Shown: positions 51,229 to 60,037, numbered from the stretch's first letter. The stretch: 64,000 nucleotides of DNA from Nocardia neocaledoniensis (GCF_003182135.1 NZ_QGTL01000006.1:248001-312000); one strand, 5' to 3'. The notes: generated from the letters alone by a model not told the origin. A program made the numbers and translations.

Positions 51229-52457
51229 GACCGTGATCCCGCGATGTCGTGGGCCAACGCCGTCATCCAGGCGATGCCCGAGTTCAACTGTCCGGTCAGG
51301 GCGTAGCCGTTGTGGCGTCCGACCGTGTCGGCGAACCGCAGCCACGTCACCGGGTTGATCAGCTCGGTGTTCTCGGCAGCAAGCTGCCCCCACGCGGCAG
51401 AGAGTTGGGCGAGCAATCTGGGCAACAGCACCAGCGGGTTCGCCGCGACCGTCGCGACGATCTCGTTCCACCGTGCCGTCGCGGCACCGGGATCCGGAAC
51501 TGGTGTGCGGGGGTCACCGGCATCGACGAGCCGCTGCCCCAAACCCGCTTGGGGCGCGTAGTCGACAGTGCCTTCACCGAGGTGGAAGTCGTGGAGTACC
51601 ACGGTGTTCCAGGCCTCGCCGAGCGCCGAGGAGAACGCGTTGCCCAGCGTGGACAGGCCTGCGGCGGGATTGGTCAGATCCGCCTGGGCGAAGAGCTGCG
51701 CACCCAACCGCAGTACCGAGGCCTGGCCGGGGGCAGAGCAGGCGAGGTCGCCGTCGCTGCAGATATCGGCAACCCGCCCGACGAGGGCTCCGTAGCCTTC
51801 GCCGGTGGTCGCGATCCCCGCCCCGCCCGCCGGGGCCGCGAGGACCTGCACGGCCGAGACCGCCGCACCGGAAGTACCGGGTGCGGGATCGGGCACGGTC
51901 TGGCCCGGCCGACCGGGAAAGACCGGTTCGAGTTCGCCACGATCCGGGTTGGCATACAACGCGATCCCCGCCACACGATCAGCGGGGACCGGCCCGTGAC
52001 CCGCGCCGACATCGCGGGCGAAGCTCGCCATCGCCTGGGCGCCCTGGCTGTAACCGACACCGGCGAGCATCGTGTCCGGGCACGCCTCGACCACTTGCAA
52101 CGCGGCCGCGTCGAGGTTGGCCCGCGCACCCGAAACCGAAGACACATACGGGTCAGAGCCCCCACCAGGGACGATGCCGCCGAACCCCGCGTCGTAGCCG
52201 ATGTAGGCGCGCTGTACGAGGGCAGGCACCGCACCCACAACCGGCCCGATCAACGATCCGACGACTCCGGTGTCCGCGAGCGGGTCGGCGGTCGGTGAGG
52301 ATTGCCCGGTGCCCTGAACACCGAGAATGAACAGGGCTGGGCACCCGTTGATCGGCACCGCGACCGCGGGAGCCGCCGGTGCGACCGTGGTGAACAGCGC
52401 TGCCCCCACCGTCGCGGCAGCAACGGCCGCGACACGTCGTGTGCTACCGGTGGTCAT
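51225..52457 (-). CDS. secreted cutinase-family hydrolase of the conjugation operon
   Basis: 410 aa. Signal peptide (residues 1-33, ending VAPAAPAVA), then CPALFILGVQGTGQSS, nucleophile elbow GYSQG (Ser137), CSDGDLACSAP for the Asp and RHNGY (His382). All catalytic positions are intact, so it should cleave an ester in the envelope, possibly mycolate esters, although the substrate is not proven. It shares the long helical insertion between Asp and His with 48506 and 11085. ATG 52457 overlaps the upstream stop. Confidence 0.85.
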   Translation of the reverse strand: MTTGSTRRVAAVAAATVGAALFTTVAPAAPAVAVPINGCPALFILGVQGTGQSSPTADPLADTGVVGSLIGPVVGAVPALVQRAYIGYDAGFGGIVPGGGSDPYVSSVSGARANLDAAALQVVEACPDTMLAGVGYSQGAQAMASFARDVGAGHGPVPADRVAGIALYANPDRGELEPVFPGRPGQTVPDPAPGTSGAAVSAVQVLAAPAGGAGIATTGEGYGALVGRVADICSDGDLACSAPGQASVLRLGAQLFAQADLTNPAAGLSTLGNAFSSALGEAWNTVVLHDFHLGEGTVDYAPQAGLGQRLVDAGDPRTPVPDPGAATARWNEIVATVAANPLVLLPRLLAQLSAAWGQLAAENTELINPVTWLRFADTVGRHNGYALTGQLNSGIAWMTALAHDIAGSRS

Positions 52458-53350
52458 TGACCGACTCCGACGCCGGCACCGAATCCCGCACCGATCGTTC
52501 CACCGACCGCCGCACCGACAGCACCAGCCGGTACCCCAAGGATCGCCGCGCCCGCGGCAGCTCCGGCGGCAGCACCCAGGGCGGTACCCGCCACTCCGCT
52601 GGTGACTTGCCCGATGATGGGAACCGGGATGACGATGCCGACGGCGGCCCCAGCTATTCCACCGACTGTGCCGCCGATCAGCCCTCCGGCTACCGCGCCC
52701 ACCGCAGCCGCGGGGGCGCCGAGCACGGTCGCACCGGCCGCGCCGCCTACAGCGGCACCGCCCAGGGTCGCGCCGCTGACACGGTCGGAGCGCCCGGCCG
52801 GGATACCGACCGAGTCCAGTGCTGTCGCGATCTGCGCCTCGGCACCGGCGGCGGTGTTGTTGATGGTGTCGCGGACTTCCACCGGAAGCCAGTCCGGGCT
52901 CGGCGTCTGCCACTCACCGATCCGGATCGTGTTCTCCGGCGGCACGATCGGCGCGACCGGCTCCACCGCAACGGGCAGATGCAGTTCCTCGATCCGTACC
53001 GGTTCCACCGGCTCATCGACCTCGGGGGCGGGACGGGCCTGTCCGGTGCGAATCTGTTGGGGCTGTTCGTAATACACCGGCGGCGACGGCTCCGGTGCCG
53101 GTTCGGGGGCCGGTTCGACGGGAGGCGGCGGAGCGGGCGTTTCGGTACCGGGTTGGGCCGGGCTGGTCACACCTCCTTGGTCGGCCACGGTGGCCGCGGG
53201 TGGGCTCGCGTGGGCCGTGGCCGGGGCCGACACGGCAACCGCGACAGGAATGGCGGCGGCCAGCAGCAGGGCGCTACCGCGGCGAGTCAACCGGGCGCCG
53301 AGGTGAGGTTGTTCGGCGTTCGAGTAGGTGGTCGAGGGGGATTCAGGCAT
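52454..53350 (-). CDS. secreted proline-rich, glycine-zipper protein
   Basis: 298 aa. An N-terminal hydrophobic segment (residues 26-47, a signal peptide or anchor), a Pro/Glu spacer (PPPPVEPAPEPAPEPSPP near residue 75), an amphipathic middle, and from ~195 to the end a Gly/Ala hydrophobic region with repeated GxxxG spacing (GGAAVGGAAGATVLG, VGAVAGGLIGGTVGGIAG, LGAAAGAAAGAAILG, VGGTIGAGFGAG). Such glycine zippers oligomerise in membranes. The order anchor, Pro-rich spacer, membrane-active end recalls VirB10. First large gene of the operon. Confidence 0.65.
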   Translation of the reverse strand: MPESPSTTYSNAEQPHLGARLTRRGSALLLAAAIPVAVAVSAPATAHASPPAATVADQGGVTSPAQPGTETPAPPPPVEPAPEPAPEPSPPVYYEQPQQIRTGQARPAPEVDEPVEPVRIEELHLPVAVEPVAPIVPPENTIRIGEWQTPSPDWLPVEVRDTINNTAAGAEAQIATALDSVGIPAGRSDRVSGATLGGAAVGGAAGATVLGAPAAAVGAVAGGLIGGTVGGIAGAAVGIVIPVPIIGQVTSGVAGTALGAAAGAAAGAAILGVPAGAVGAAVGGTIGAGFGAGVGVGQ

Positions 53351-53443
53351 GACGGAGAGACCCTTTCTCGATGAAGGGTTGAGATGCAGGAAGTGCCGCT
53401 GACGTTGCGCGGCAAATGAATTCGAGCCGCCCGCTTGGAGAGG

Positions 53444-53473
53444 CCCGGCCGGGCGGGCGGCCGCCTGGCCGGG
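53444..53473. terminator. G/C-rich hairpin between small ORF and operon
   Basis: CCCGGCCGGGCGG (53444-53456) pairs with CCGCCTGGCCGGG (53461-53473), 13 pairs with one G-U, 4-base loop. On the minus strand it follows the stop of the 35-codon ORF and precedes the glycine-zipper gene. It could attenuate transcription into the operon. Confidence 0.55.
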
Positions 53474-53493
53474 GTACCTCTACGGGGCGGGTC

Positions 53494-53601
53494 TCACAGC
53501 AGGTGCAGGGCCAGGTTGAGCACGTTGCCGGCCAGCGCCAGGCCGTTGCTGAGCAGCGCCAGCCCGGCGTTGATGTAGCTGGCGATCACGATGGGATCCA
53601 C
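53494..53601 (-). CDS. 35-aa hydrophobic small protein at the head of the operon
   Basis: GTG 53601 is preceded by AAAGGA at 6 bases. The product begins MDPIVIASYINAGLALLSNG and continues as a Leu/Ala/Asn-rich helix of membrane length. It has ten Leu and five Asn spaced along one face, suggestive of helix packing. It is the first ORF after the presumed operator and is followed by a hairpin, so it may be a small membrane subunit or a leader ORF. No homology claimed. Confidence 0.5.
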   Translation of the reverse strand: MDPIVIASYINAGLALLSNGLALAGNVLNLALHLL

Positions 53602-53994
53602 AGGATGTCCTTTCTCGAATGCATGGAGTGGCTTGCACTTTCCATCCAAGCCACGAAATCCCTTGGGCCGCTAGGTTCTTAACTGATCGAGTTTTGATAG
53701 ATCACAAAATGATCAGTTAAGGAAGAGCGGCCTGTGCAGCAGATTCGCTTTGACGCATCAAGAAATGTTTCTTACCGCGCAACAGAATTCGCCTTCCGCA
53801 GCGGTCCCATCGTCACCGGGTAGCCTTACCTATGAGGTTGTCATGAACATGCCTGTCCACGATTCGGGCAGCTGCGGGCTAACTTGCCGCCCGAAACGCC
53901 CTCTGGTAGACCTGGTCTCGTCACGAAGTCGAAATACTCCGTTCAAACCACTCAATCTGTGACTTCCGTCACTACCTCCCGGGGGGGAGATGCA
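53602..53994. promoter_or_regulatory. divergent promoter region, operon versus XRE/MmyB regulator
   Basis: A/T-richer stretch of about 390 bases between the minus-strand transfer operon and the plus-strand regulator at 53995. It contains the inverted repeat at 53678-53721. A 70-codon plus-strand ORF at 53750 has no supporting features. Promoters in both directions are expected here. Confidence 0.6.
53678..53721. promoter_or_regulatory. operator-like inverted repeat upstream of the transfer operon
   Basis: CTTAACTGATC (53678-53688) and its exact reverse complement GATCAGTTAAG (53711-53721), 22-base A/T-rich spacer containing a further TGATAGATCA. The half sites are about three helical turns apart. 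The neighbouring XRE regulator (53995) is the natural candidate to bind it and control the operon. Confidence 0.65.
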
Positions 53995-54816
53995 ATGAAC
54001 GACCGAATTTCACGACCCCACAAGGGACGTCAACGTCGACGTGCTCCCAACCGACCACGGGTCTCGATCCCCGACCTCGGTACCACCATCGGATGGATTC
54101 GAGACGATCTCGGGCTCACCCAGACCCAGGCAGCCGCAGAGCTCAACCTCAGCGCCGTTCACCTGGGGCGTTTCGAACGCGGCGATTCCAAGCCGCCTTC
54201 CGACACGCTCGAGAAGATCATTATCGGCTTGCGCGTGGACAGAGCCATGGCTTCACACCTTCGTGAGCTCGCCGCCCCCGCGATCACGCTGGCGCCACCC
54301 GATGCCTTGCGCAGGTATGTCCGAGCCGAGAAGTCGCTCATGCTCAACCTCGACCTGTTCCAATCCCGCGCCATACCAGCGGCCTTCATCGACCCGTTCT
54401 GGAATGTGCTGGCGCGCAACGACTTGTTCGCCGAGGTCTTTCCCGGTATCGACGACACCAGCTCGATCGCGGTGTGGATGTTGAGTGAGCAGGGCAAGAG
54501 CGTGGTCGTCGACTCCGAATCCGAAGGCTCCTGGACGGTTGCGATGCTGAAATCCGCCCTGGGCCGTCACCGGAGCTCAGCTCAGGCCGCAGAGCTCGTT
54601 TCCGTTCTGACACCGATCAGCGACGCTCGGCGACTGTGGGCAGCCAGCGTGAGCGTCTCCTATGGTCGCGATTCACGGTGCCTGTTGCACGCCTACGATG
54701 CCGACCGCAAGCCGGTGTCCTACCTGCTGTCAATGACCGACGGGCTGCTCGCCCACCACGTCCAGCTCATCACAGTCACGCCAGAAGTGGCGTGTCCGCG
54801 GCCCGAACTCAACTAG
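53995..54816 (+). CDS. XRE-family regulator with MmyB-like ligand-binding domain
   Basis: 273 aa. Residues ~25-85 are a helix-turn-helix (IGWIRDDLGLTQTQAAAELNLSAVHLGRFERG). The C-terminal part resembles the MmyB-like domain: LFQSRAIPAAFIDPFWNVLARNDLFAEVF, which in this family binds small hydrophobic ligands. It is divergent from the transfer operon with the inverted repeat between, so it is the likely repressor or activator of transfer. The start ATG 53995 has GGGGGGAGA upstream. A strong terminator follows. Confidence 0.8.
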   Translation: MNDRISRPHKGRQRRRAPNRPRVSIPDLGTTIGWIRDDLGLTQTQAAAELNLSAVHLGRFERGDSKPPSDTLEKIIIGLRVDRAMASHLRELAAPAITLAPPDALRRYVRAEKSLMLNLDLFQSRAIPAAFIDPFWNVLARNDLFAEVFPGIDDTSSIAVWMLSEQGKSVVVDSESEGSWTVAMLKSALGRHRSSAQAAELVSVLTPISDARRLWAASVSVSYGRDSRCLLHAYDADRKPVSYLLSMTDGLLAHHVQLITVTPEVACPRPELN

Positions 54817-54827
54817 CCACCAGCAAC

Positions 54828-54874
54828 ATCCGCCTGGTGCAGCGGCGACACTACCGCCGCTGCACCAGGCGGAT
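54828..54874 (+). terminator. strong intrinsic terminator hairpin
   Basis: Perfect 20-bp stem (54828-54847 with 54855-54874), 7-base loop, starting 12 bases after the regulator stop and followed by CTTGTG. It should end transcription of the regulator and insulate the excisionase-integrase genes. Confidence 0.85.
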
Positions 54875-55298
54875 CTTGTGATCGGTCACAGAGGCGAAGT
54901 CGTCGGGCTGTGCGCGAGAGTCGGCACCAATTTCGCAGCGCTAGCAGAAAATTGGTGGCGAACTTCCACAATTTCAGGTTTCCTGGAGACGGGAAGAGTC
55001 ATTGATCGGGCCGAAAGGTGCCCGATGCAATTCCACGAAAGCACTACCCATCTCCCTCTGCTCCCTCTGCGCGAGCGTTTTCTCGCGGTGCTATCGGGAG
55101 TCATCGCAGCCCCTCACCGCGGGCAGTTTTGGCCCACGGACAGGTGCGCGCGTGGCCGCGATTCGAGCACTCTCCCTTCCGATTCACACAGCCTTCGGGA
55201 CTGCGCGTTCCACCGCCTCCCGAAGAGGAATGCGAGTTTTCTCCGCGATTGCCCCGCACCTCTGAGGTACGGCGGCCTGCACCGCGCACCGCTGATCG
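54875..55298. other. region upstream of the excisionase
   Basis: About 420 bases. Overlapping ORFs on both strands (for example 54878-55333 plus) show poor composition and no family. It presumably contains the xis-int promoter; no attachment site could be recognised. Confidence 0.45.
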
Positions 55299-55580
55299 AT
55301 GTCCACTACGACCAGCGACGCACCGATGCGTGACGATCCTTCGACCCCGAACCCGACCCCGGCGCCGCTGCGTCGGTGGGTCAACACGAGAACTGCCGCC
55401 GAGCACCTCGGCGTCCACCCAGAAGTGCTGCGGCGCTGGGCCCGCCAACCAGGCCAGCACACCTGGCTGCCCAAACCTATCCGAGTTGGGAGGGAATTCC
55501 GTTGGGACATAGACGAACTCGAATCCGCCCTGGCGAACTCGGGCGGCGAGCCACCCGAGCACGACGGTGAGCCGGGGTAG
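55299..55580 (+). CDS. excisionase-like helix-turn-helix protein
   Basis: 93 aa. The core NTRTAAEHLGVHPEVLRRWAR, then WLPKPIRVGREFRWDIDELE, is the MerR-type winged-helix arrangement of recombination directionality factors (AlpA/Xis-like). It precedes the integrase gene and overlaps it by 14 bases, the usual xis-int order on actinobacterial integrative elements. It would direct excision. A decayed second copy of the same core lies at about 62141-62223. Confidence 0.78.
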   Translation: MSTTTSDAPMRDDPSTPNPTPAPLRRWVNTRTAAEHLGVHPEVLRRWARQPGQHTWLPKPIRVGREFRWDIDELESALANSGGEPPEHDGEPG

Positions 55581-56487
55581 ACCACCGAGGCCTCTCGGGG
55601 TACCCGGCAAACCGATGCTCACCGAGATCGCCCCCGGCCATTGGAAGGCACGCATCTATATTCGTGACACCTCGGGCCGCCGCCGCGAGGTCGCCCGATT
55701 CTCCCCGATCAAGCTCAGCGCTCAAGGCCGACCGCTACCCGACCGCACCGGCCAGCGCGCTCTCGACGCGGTGATGGCCGCCGCCGTCGACATCCGTGTC
55801 GATCTCGATGACGAGCTGTCGGACTCGATCACCATCAAGCAGCTGTGGGACCACTACCGCGACCACCTGGTTTCCCTCGGTCGCGCTGAGGGCACCCTCA
55901 GCCGCTACGACGAGGCCGCCAAGACCTTCGACAGTGCCTTCGGCGGCAGACGACTCTTCGAGGTCAACACCGCGACGGTGGAAGCCTTCCTCAAGGACGT
56001 GGGCCACGCCCGAGGCCCGTCGAACATGCGCACCGCACGCAACGTGCTCTCCGGCATGTTCCGGTTCGCGTGCGCAAGGACAGCCCTCGCTGTGAACCCG
56101 GTGCGCGAAGCTCGGATGGCCGAGAACGTCGAAGCCAAGGGTCGCACCGGCGGCGCGGGTGATCTCACCGTCGACGAGCTGCGCTTCATCCTGTCCTCGG
56201 TGCGCACCTCGCAGATCCCGTGTCCACGCAAGCTGTCCAAGGCCGAACGCGAGCGGGGCACACCGGTCAAGGCCTACACCCCGCCCACGGTCGCCGCCTA
56301 CTGCGAAGGCGCCGACCTCGCCGACGTCATCACCCTCTACGCCGCCACCGGGCTACGGCGCTCCCAGATGCTCGGGCTGGTCTGGTCCGACATCGACCTC
56401 GACGAAGCAACCCTGCACCCCGTCGGCAAAGTCATCCGGGTCGCCGCGCAGTTCTGCCGACTCCGCCGACGGTCTGCCTGGTCGTAG
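55567..56487 (+). pseudogene. tyrosine integrase truncated at an IS3 remnant
   Basis: 306 codons, of which about 295 look native. The SAM-like N-terminal DNA-binding domain (IKQLWDHYRDHLVSLGRAEGTLSRY) and the start of the catalytic domain are present, including the first catalytic arginine in AATGLRRSQMLGLVWSDIDL. The HxxR box and the tyrosine nucleophile are missing: after PVGKVIRVAAQF the frame runs into Arg-rich non-family sequence and stops next to IS3-type transposase fragments. Full relatives have about 380-420 residues. The product should be unable to recombine DNA, so the element is probably fixed. Confidence 0.85.
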
Positions 56488-56489
56488 TC

Positions 56490-56773
56490 CGTTGCTGCTC
56501 GCCGCCGGATCCGCGAACTGGAAACCGAGCTCGCGATCATCCGCCACGCCGCGAAGTTCCTCGAGGAGGACACATCTGGCCCAAAGGCGGTTCTACCCGG
56601 TGATCGACAGCCTCGTCGCAGCCGGGGCACTGGTCGATATCGTCTTGGCGCAACCATTTCGACAAGGTGACTGGGTGGATGCCGAGCTCGATCGCGGTCT
56701 GCTTGGCGGGTTTGCCGGCTCGGACCAGAGCGATCGCCCGGGTCCGGAACTCGGTGGGGTAAGCGCGTGGCAC
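56490..56773. mobile_element. IS3-family remnant with its orfA halves in opposite orientations
   Basis: On the plus strand (~56494-56580) ARRRIRELETELAIIRHAAKF matches the C-terminal leucine-zipper part of IS3-type OrfA, followed by a possible trace of OrfB (RRFYPVIDSLVAAG). On the minus strand (56773 down to ~56632) PRAYPTEFRTRAIALVRAGK and ELGIHPVTLSKWLRQDDID is the N-terminal helix-turn-helix half of the same type of OrfA. The two halves face each other, so the copy has been inverted or results from two events. No intact transposase. Confidence 0.75.
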
Positions 56774-57058
56774 GCGGGACAGCCTTTCGGTAGGGCTGTC
56801 AGTTAGCAACCCGAGCTGGAACCCAACCGGTGGGGCGGGTCACTCTGTCACCTGATCTTGCAGCAGTCCCGGCGCATCCCCGCGCGAGGGCGCTGCAGCA
56901 AGCGCACCTCCAGCCTGACGATTCGGCTTATCCCGCTGGCACCGGGAGCACTTGGATGACTCGCGCGGGGGCAGTTCGTCGGCGGCTCCGAAGATCGGGA
57001 CGACGTGGTCGCGTTGCCCGCCTGTGCACACCTACGCTCGTTAAGCATGCCTGCGTTG

Positions 57059-60037
57059 TCACGGGCTGCCGATAACACGTAGCGGCATGGCGTAGGTCTC
57101 GCTGAGAAATCGTTCCACCGACCCTAAGAGCGCCCGCATATCGACACTCGCAGCAGCCCGAGACATTCCCGGCTGCACGATCGCGACCTGCACACACAGC
57201 TTCCGGAACCGGGCCTCGTCGACGATCTCTGCCAGCAGTCGCAGGTCACCGCGCACCATCCCGCTTCTCCCGTCGGACTGCCGGTTACCTTCGCGCCGAA
57301 GTAGCCGCCGCGTGAGGAGTTCCGGCATCGACTTCGCTCGATTCATCTTCATCGCCTGCCCGCACACGTCGTATAGATCGTCGATCCGCGCGCCCGGATC
57401 CGCCTTGCTGGAGTATTTGCAGTGCACCAGTAGCACTTCGAGCTGGTCGTCGAACCGACGCAGGAACACCAGGTCAGCGAGTTCACCGGCGCCATCGTCG
57501 TCTACGACGACCTCCCACTCGGCTTCGGCAGAGACGACCTCGAGCACCCGGTGCGCAATCGCGGTGGTGTCGGTGTCAGACTCGCGTGACTCACGTCGGA
57601 GGTTGATCCCGGTCCAGTCGAACACCTCGATCAGTTCAGTGGGATACAGATACTTCTCGCGGGTCGGACGTAGCAGCATCCCCTGCGGGAGCATGACCAC
57701 GTCATCGGAGAAGCTCACCAGCAGACCCGTACTGGTCAGATATTCGGCCAGGCTCTGCGTCCCGCGTGCGCTCACGAACTCACCGTCGTCGGCGACTGGA
57801 CGGATCGTCGGTGGCACTTGGGGGTCGAAGACGAACTCGAACTCAAGGCTCCACGTGGGGGTCACCACGTCGAAGCGAAGTGGGCCCTCGCAGTTCTGGA
57901 CTGTTGGCCGGAACTCCGTGTCCAACAAGGCGTACTGCTCGCCGCGGTAGCCGAGCTTGCGCGCCTGGCTGGACGTGGTGACGAGGTCGTGTGGCCACTC
58001 GATCGCCAGTGGCACGTACTCGGGTCTGGCTGTGGCGGGCTCGGGGATAAAAAATCCTGACATCACCGACTCGAGCGATACCGACTCGTCCGTGATCGCC
58101 GGACCTACATCACGCACCCACCGAACCCACGTGTGGAGGTCGTCGGCTTGCGCGTGGCTCCACACCCGCCCTTTGCGGGATGCACCGAAGCTCACCGCGC
58201 GGCCGTCGGCGAACCCGTAGGCGAAGATGTTGGTCTTCATCTTCGTAGCGCCCTCACCTCGCCAGGCGTTGAGCACGTCCTGGCCGACATACATCGAGAA
58301 CCGCCGATTGCGGCTGACCGAGTCCAGCAACCCGACATTGGTGGGGATACGACGCTTGACCTTGGCCAACACCCGGTAGACGGTCTCACCATTGACCAGT
58401 TTTGCCGCCGCTCCCCCGATGGCCTCGGCGATGTCCTCATGCATGGACTTGTTATTGGTCGAGTTGACGTAGAGGAAGCCGTTGCTGGTGTCGACGTGGA
58501 CGACATGCAGGTGGTGGACGGGCTCATTGAAGCTGGCGAAGTCGCCCCAACGCACTGCCGTGACTTCGCAAGAAACCCACCACACGACCTTGTCTCGATG
58601 GTTGATGCCCAGCTGCGTGGTCAGAAGTCGGCCTTCGAACAGATCGTAGATCCGTTCAGGGTTCCATTCCAACGATTCGGCGTCTGCCTGGAAGGTCACC
58701 GCGCTCATCTTCGGATGGATGCTGCGCATAGCGACCTCGCGCGGCAGCGTGCTGAATGCCTCCTCGAACTCACTTCGCTCGCGTTCCGATCCAACACTGT
58801 GTTCGGTGAGGTCGCAGAGGACTTCGTTCCAGTCGGCGTCCTCGCCATAGAGCTTTCGCAGCCGCTCGTCAATACCGTTGACCTGCAAAGGCACGAAGGC
58901 AGAAGCGTCGCCCAGGGATTCGTCTCCGCGCCGGGTGAATCGACCGATGAACTGTAGGGTGACCGCAAGGCTCTGCTGCGGATCGTGGATGGCTGCGACC
59001 TTGAGCTTGGGCAGATCGAAGCCCTCACCCAGCATATTGACACACACCACGATCCGACTCGAACCGCTGTTGAGCATGTCGCGGCGCGCACGCTGGGTCG
59101 ACGCTGCCAGACCGGTGTCGATCCGAACCGGCCCCAGATCCGGTGCCATCTCCTCGTACAACTTGATCACGGCTTTGGCACGCTCGACAGATGAGACGCG
59201 GGCCATGAGCAGATGATCCAGTCCTGCATCCATATCCGCGCGGAGTTGAGCAACCGCGGCTGCGGCTATGGCGCGGTCGGGATCAGCCAGATCGATGACG
59301 GAGTGGTAGTTGATTCGTGCGAAGTAGCCGTTCTTCTGAGCCAGCCGAAGCGGATAGGTGTACGCGATCCGCCCGCCGATATGACGACCGTCCTCGCGGT
59401 ACGGCGTGGCAGTGAATTGAACGACTTCTCGGCCATTGAATAGGTCGGCGACCGTACGCCAGGTCCGGGCGGCCGTGTGATGCGCCTCGTCGAGAAACAA
59501 CCGCCCACATCCCTCAGCCAGAGCATCACGCGCTTCGGCCGAGCATGCATGGAGCACTTGGGCCGTCGCGACGATGACGTTCGCGCTGCCGAGGAGCTGA
59601 AAAGCTTGTTCGGCGGTGTGGATCGCACGGGACAGCACGAGCACTGCCGGGCAGAAGAAGTCGCCGCTCACAGCACCGATAGCAGGCAGAACCCCCAAAG
59701 TTGTGAACTTGGCCGCGGCCTGAGTGCGAAGCGCATCCGAAGGGACTACCAGCATCGTGGTCGTAGGGGTGTGGCAGAACACGGCCAGCATCGTCTCGGT
59801 CTTGCCGGTCCCCGTCGGCATCACGACCACGATCGGGTCATCCTCTTCCGTCGAGCGATAGGCAAGTACCGCATGTAGCGCACCCAACTGAGGGGCACGC
59901 AGCCCCCTACATTCAGCTGAGTCGGCAATGAAAGCAAAGCGGTTCCGCAGGTGCGCCGCTACCACATGTGGCGGCTTCGGTTGATCACCGTGCGCGCCAG
60001 GCCCCTCCCGGAGCCACCACAGCTCGTTGCCTTCCAC
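57059..60037 (-). CDS. SF2 DEAH helicase with C-terminal nuclease-like domain (candidate defence gene)
   Basis: 992 aa. Helicase core: motif I MPTGTGKTE (73-81), motif II LFLDEAHH (181-188), motif III QFTATPYRED, and motif VI QFIGRFTRRG. A ~450-residue middle of unknown fold follows, and near the C-terminus (about 875-905) ADLVFLRRF...LEVLLVHCKYSS resembles a PD-(D/E)XK active site with Asp and HxK (in place of ExK), as in some restriction or anti-phage nucleases. The start is GTG 60037, without a strong ribosome-binding site. Single-chain helicase-nuclease proteins occur in type I/III-like restriction and several phage-defence systems; which one this is cannot be said. It lies beside the broken integrase. 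Confidence 0.7.
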   Translation of the reverse strand: MEGNELWWLREGPGAHGDQPKPPHVVAAHLRNRFAFIADSAECRGLRAPQLGALHAVLAYRSTEEDDPIVVVMPTGTGKTETMLAVFCHTPTTTMLVVPSDALRTQAAAKFTTLGVLPAIGAVSGDFFCPAVLVLSRAIHTAEQAFQLLGSANVIVATAQVLHACSAEARDALAEGCGRLFLDEAHHTAARTWRTVADLFNGREVVQFTATPYREDGRHIGGRIAYTYPLRLAQKNGYFARINYHSVIDLADPDRAIAAAAVAQLRADMDAGLDHLLMARVSSVERAKAVIKLYEEMAPDLGPVRIDTGLAASTQRARRDMLNSGSSRIVVCVNMLGEGFDLPKLKVAAIHDPQQSLAVTLQFIGRFTRRGDESLGDASAFVPLQVNGIDERLRKLYGEDADWNEVLCDLTEHSVGSERERSEFEEAFSTLPREVAMRSIHPKMSAVTFQADAESLEWNPERIYDLFEGRLLTTQLGINHRDKVVWWVSCEVTAVRWGDFASFNEPVHHLHVVHVDTSNGFLYVNSTNNKSMHEDIAEAIGGAAAKLVNGETVYRVLAKVKRRIPTNVGLLDSVSRNRRFSMYVGQDVLNAWRGEGATKMKTNIFAYGFADGRAVSFGASRKGRVWSHAQADDLHTWVRWVRDVGPAITDESVSLESVMSGFFIPEPATARPEYVPLAIEWPHDLVTTSSQARKLGYRGEQYALLDTEFRPTVQNCEGPLRFDVVTPTWSLEFEFVFDPQVPPTIRPVADDGEFVSARGTQSLAEYLTSTGLLVSFSDDVVMLPQGMLLRPTREKYLYPTELIEVFDWTGINLRRESRESDTDTTAIAHRVLEVVSAEAEWEVVVDDDGAGELADLVFLRRFDDQLEVLLVHCKYSSKADPGARIDDLYDVCGQAMKMNRAKSMPELLTRRLLRREGNRQSDGRSGMVRGDLRLLAEIVDEARFRKLCVQVAIVQPGMSRAAASVDMRALLGSVERFLSETYAMPLRVIGSP

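Noticed and set aside
52454..53350. PE/PPE-type protein
   Set aside because: Pro/Glu and Gly/Ala richness is suggestive, but there is no N-terminal PE or PPE motif; the glycine-zipper description fits better.
54878..55333. 151-codon plus-strand ORF before the excisionase
   Set aside because: Overlaps the terminator region, has several competing frames, and shows no family likeness.
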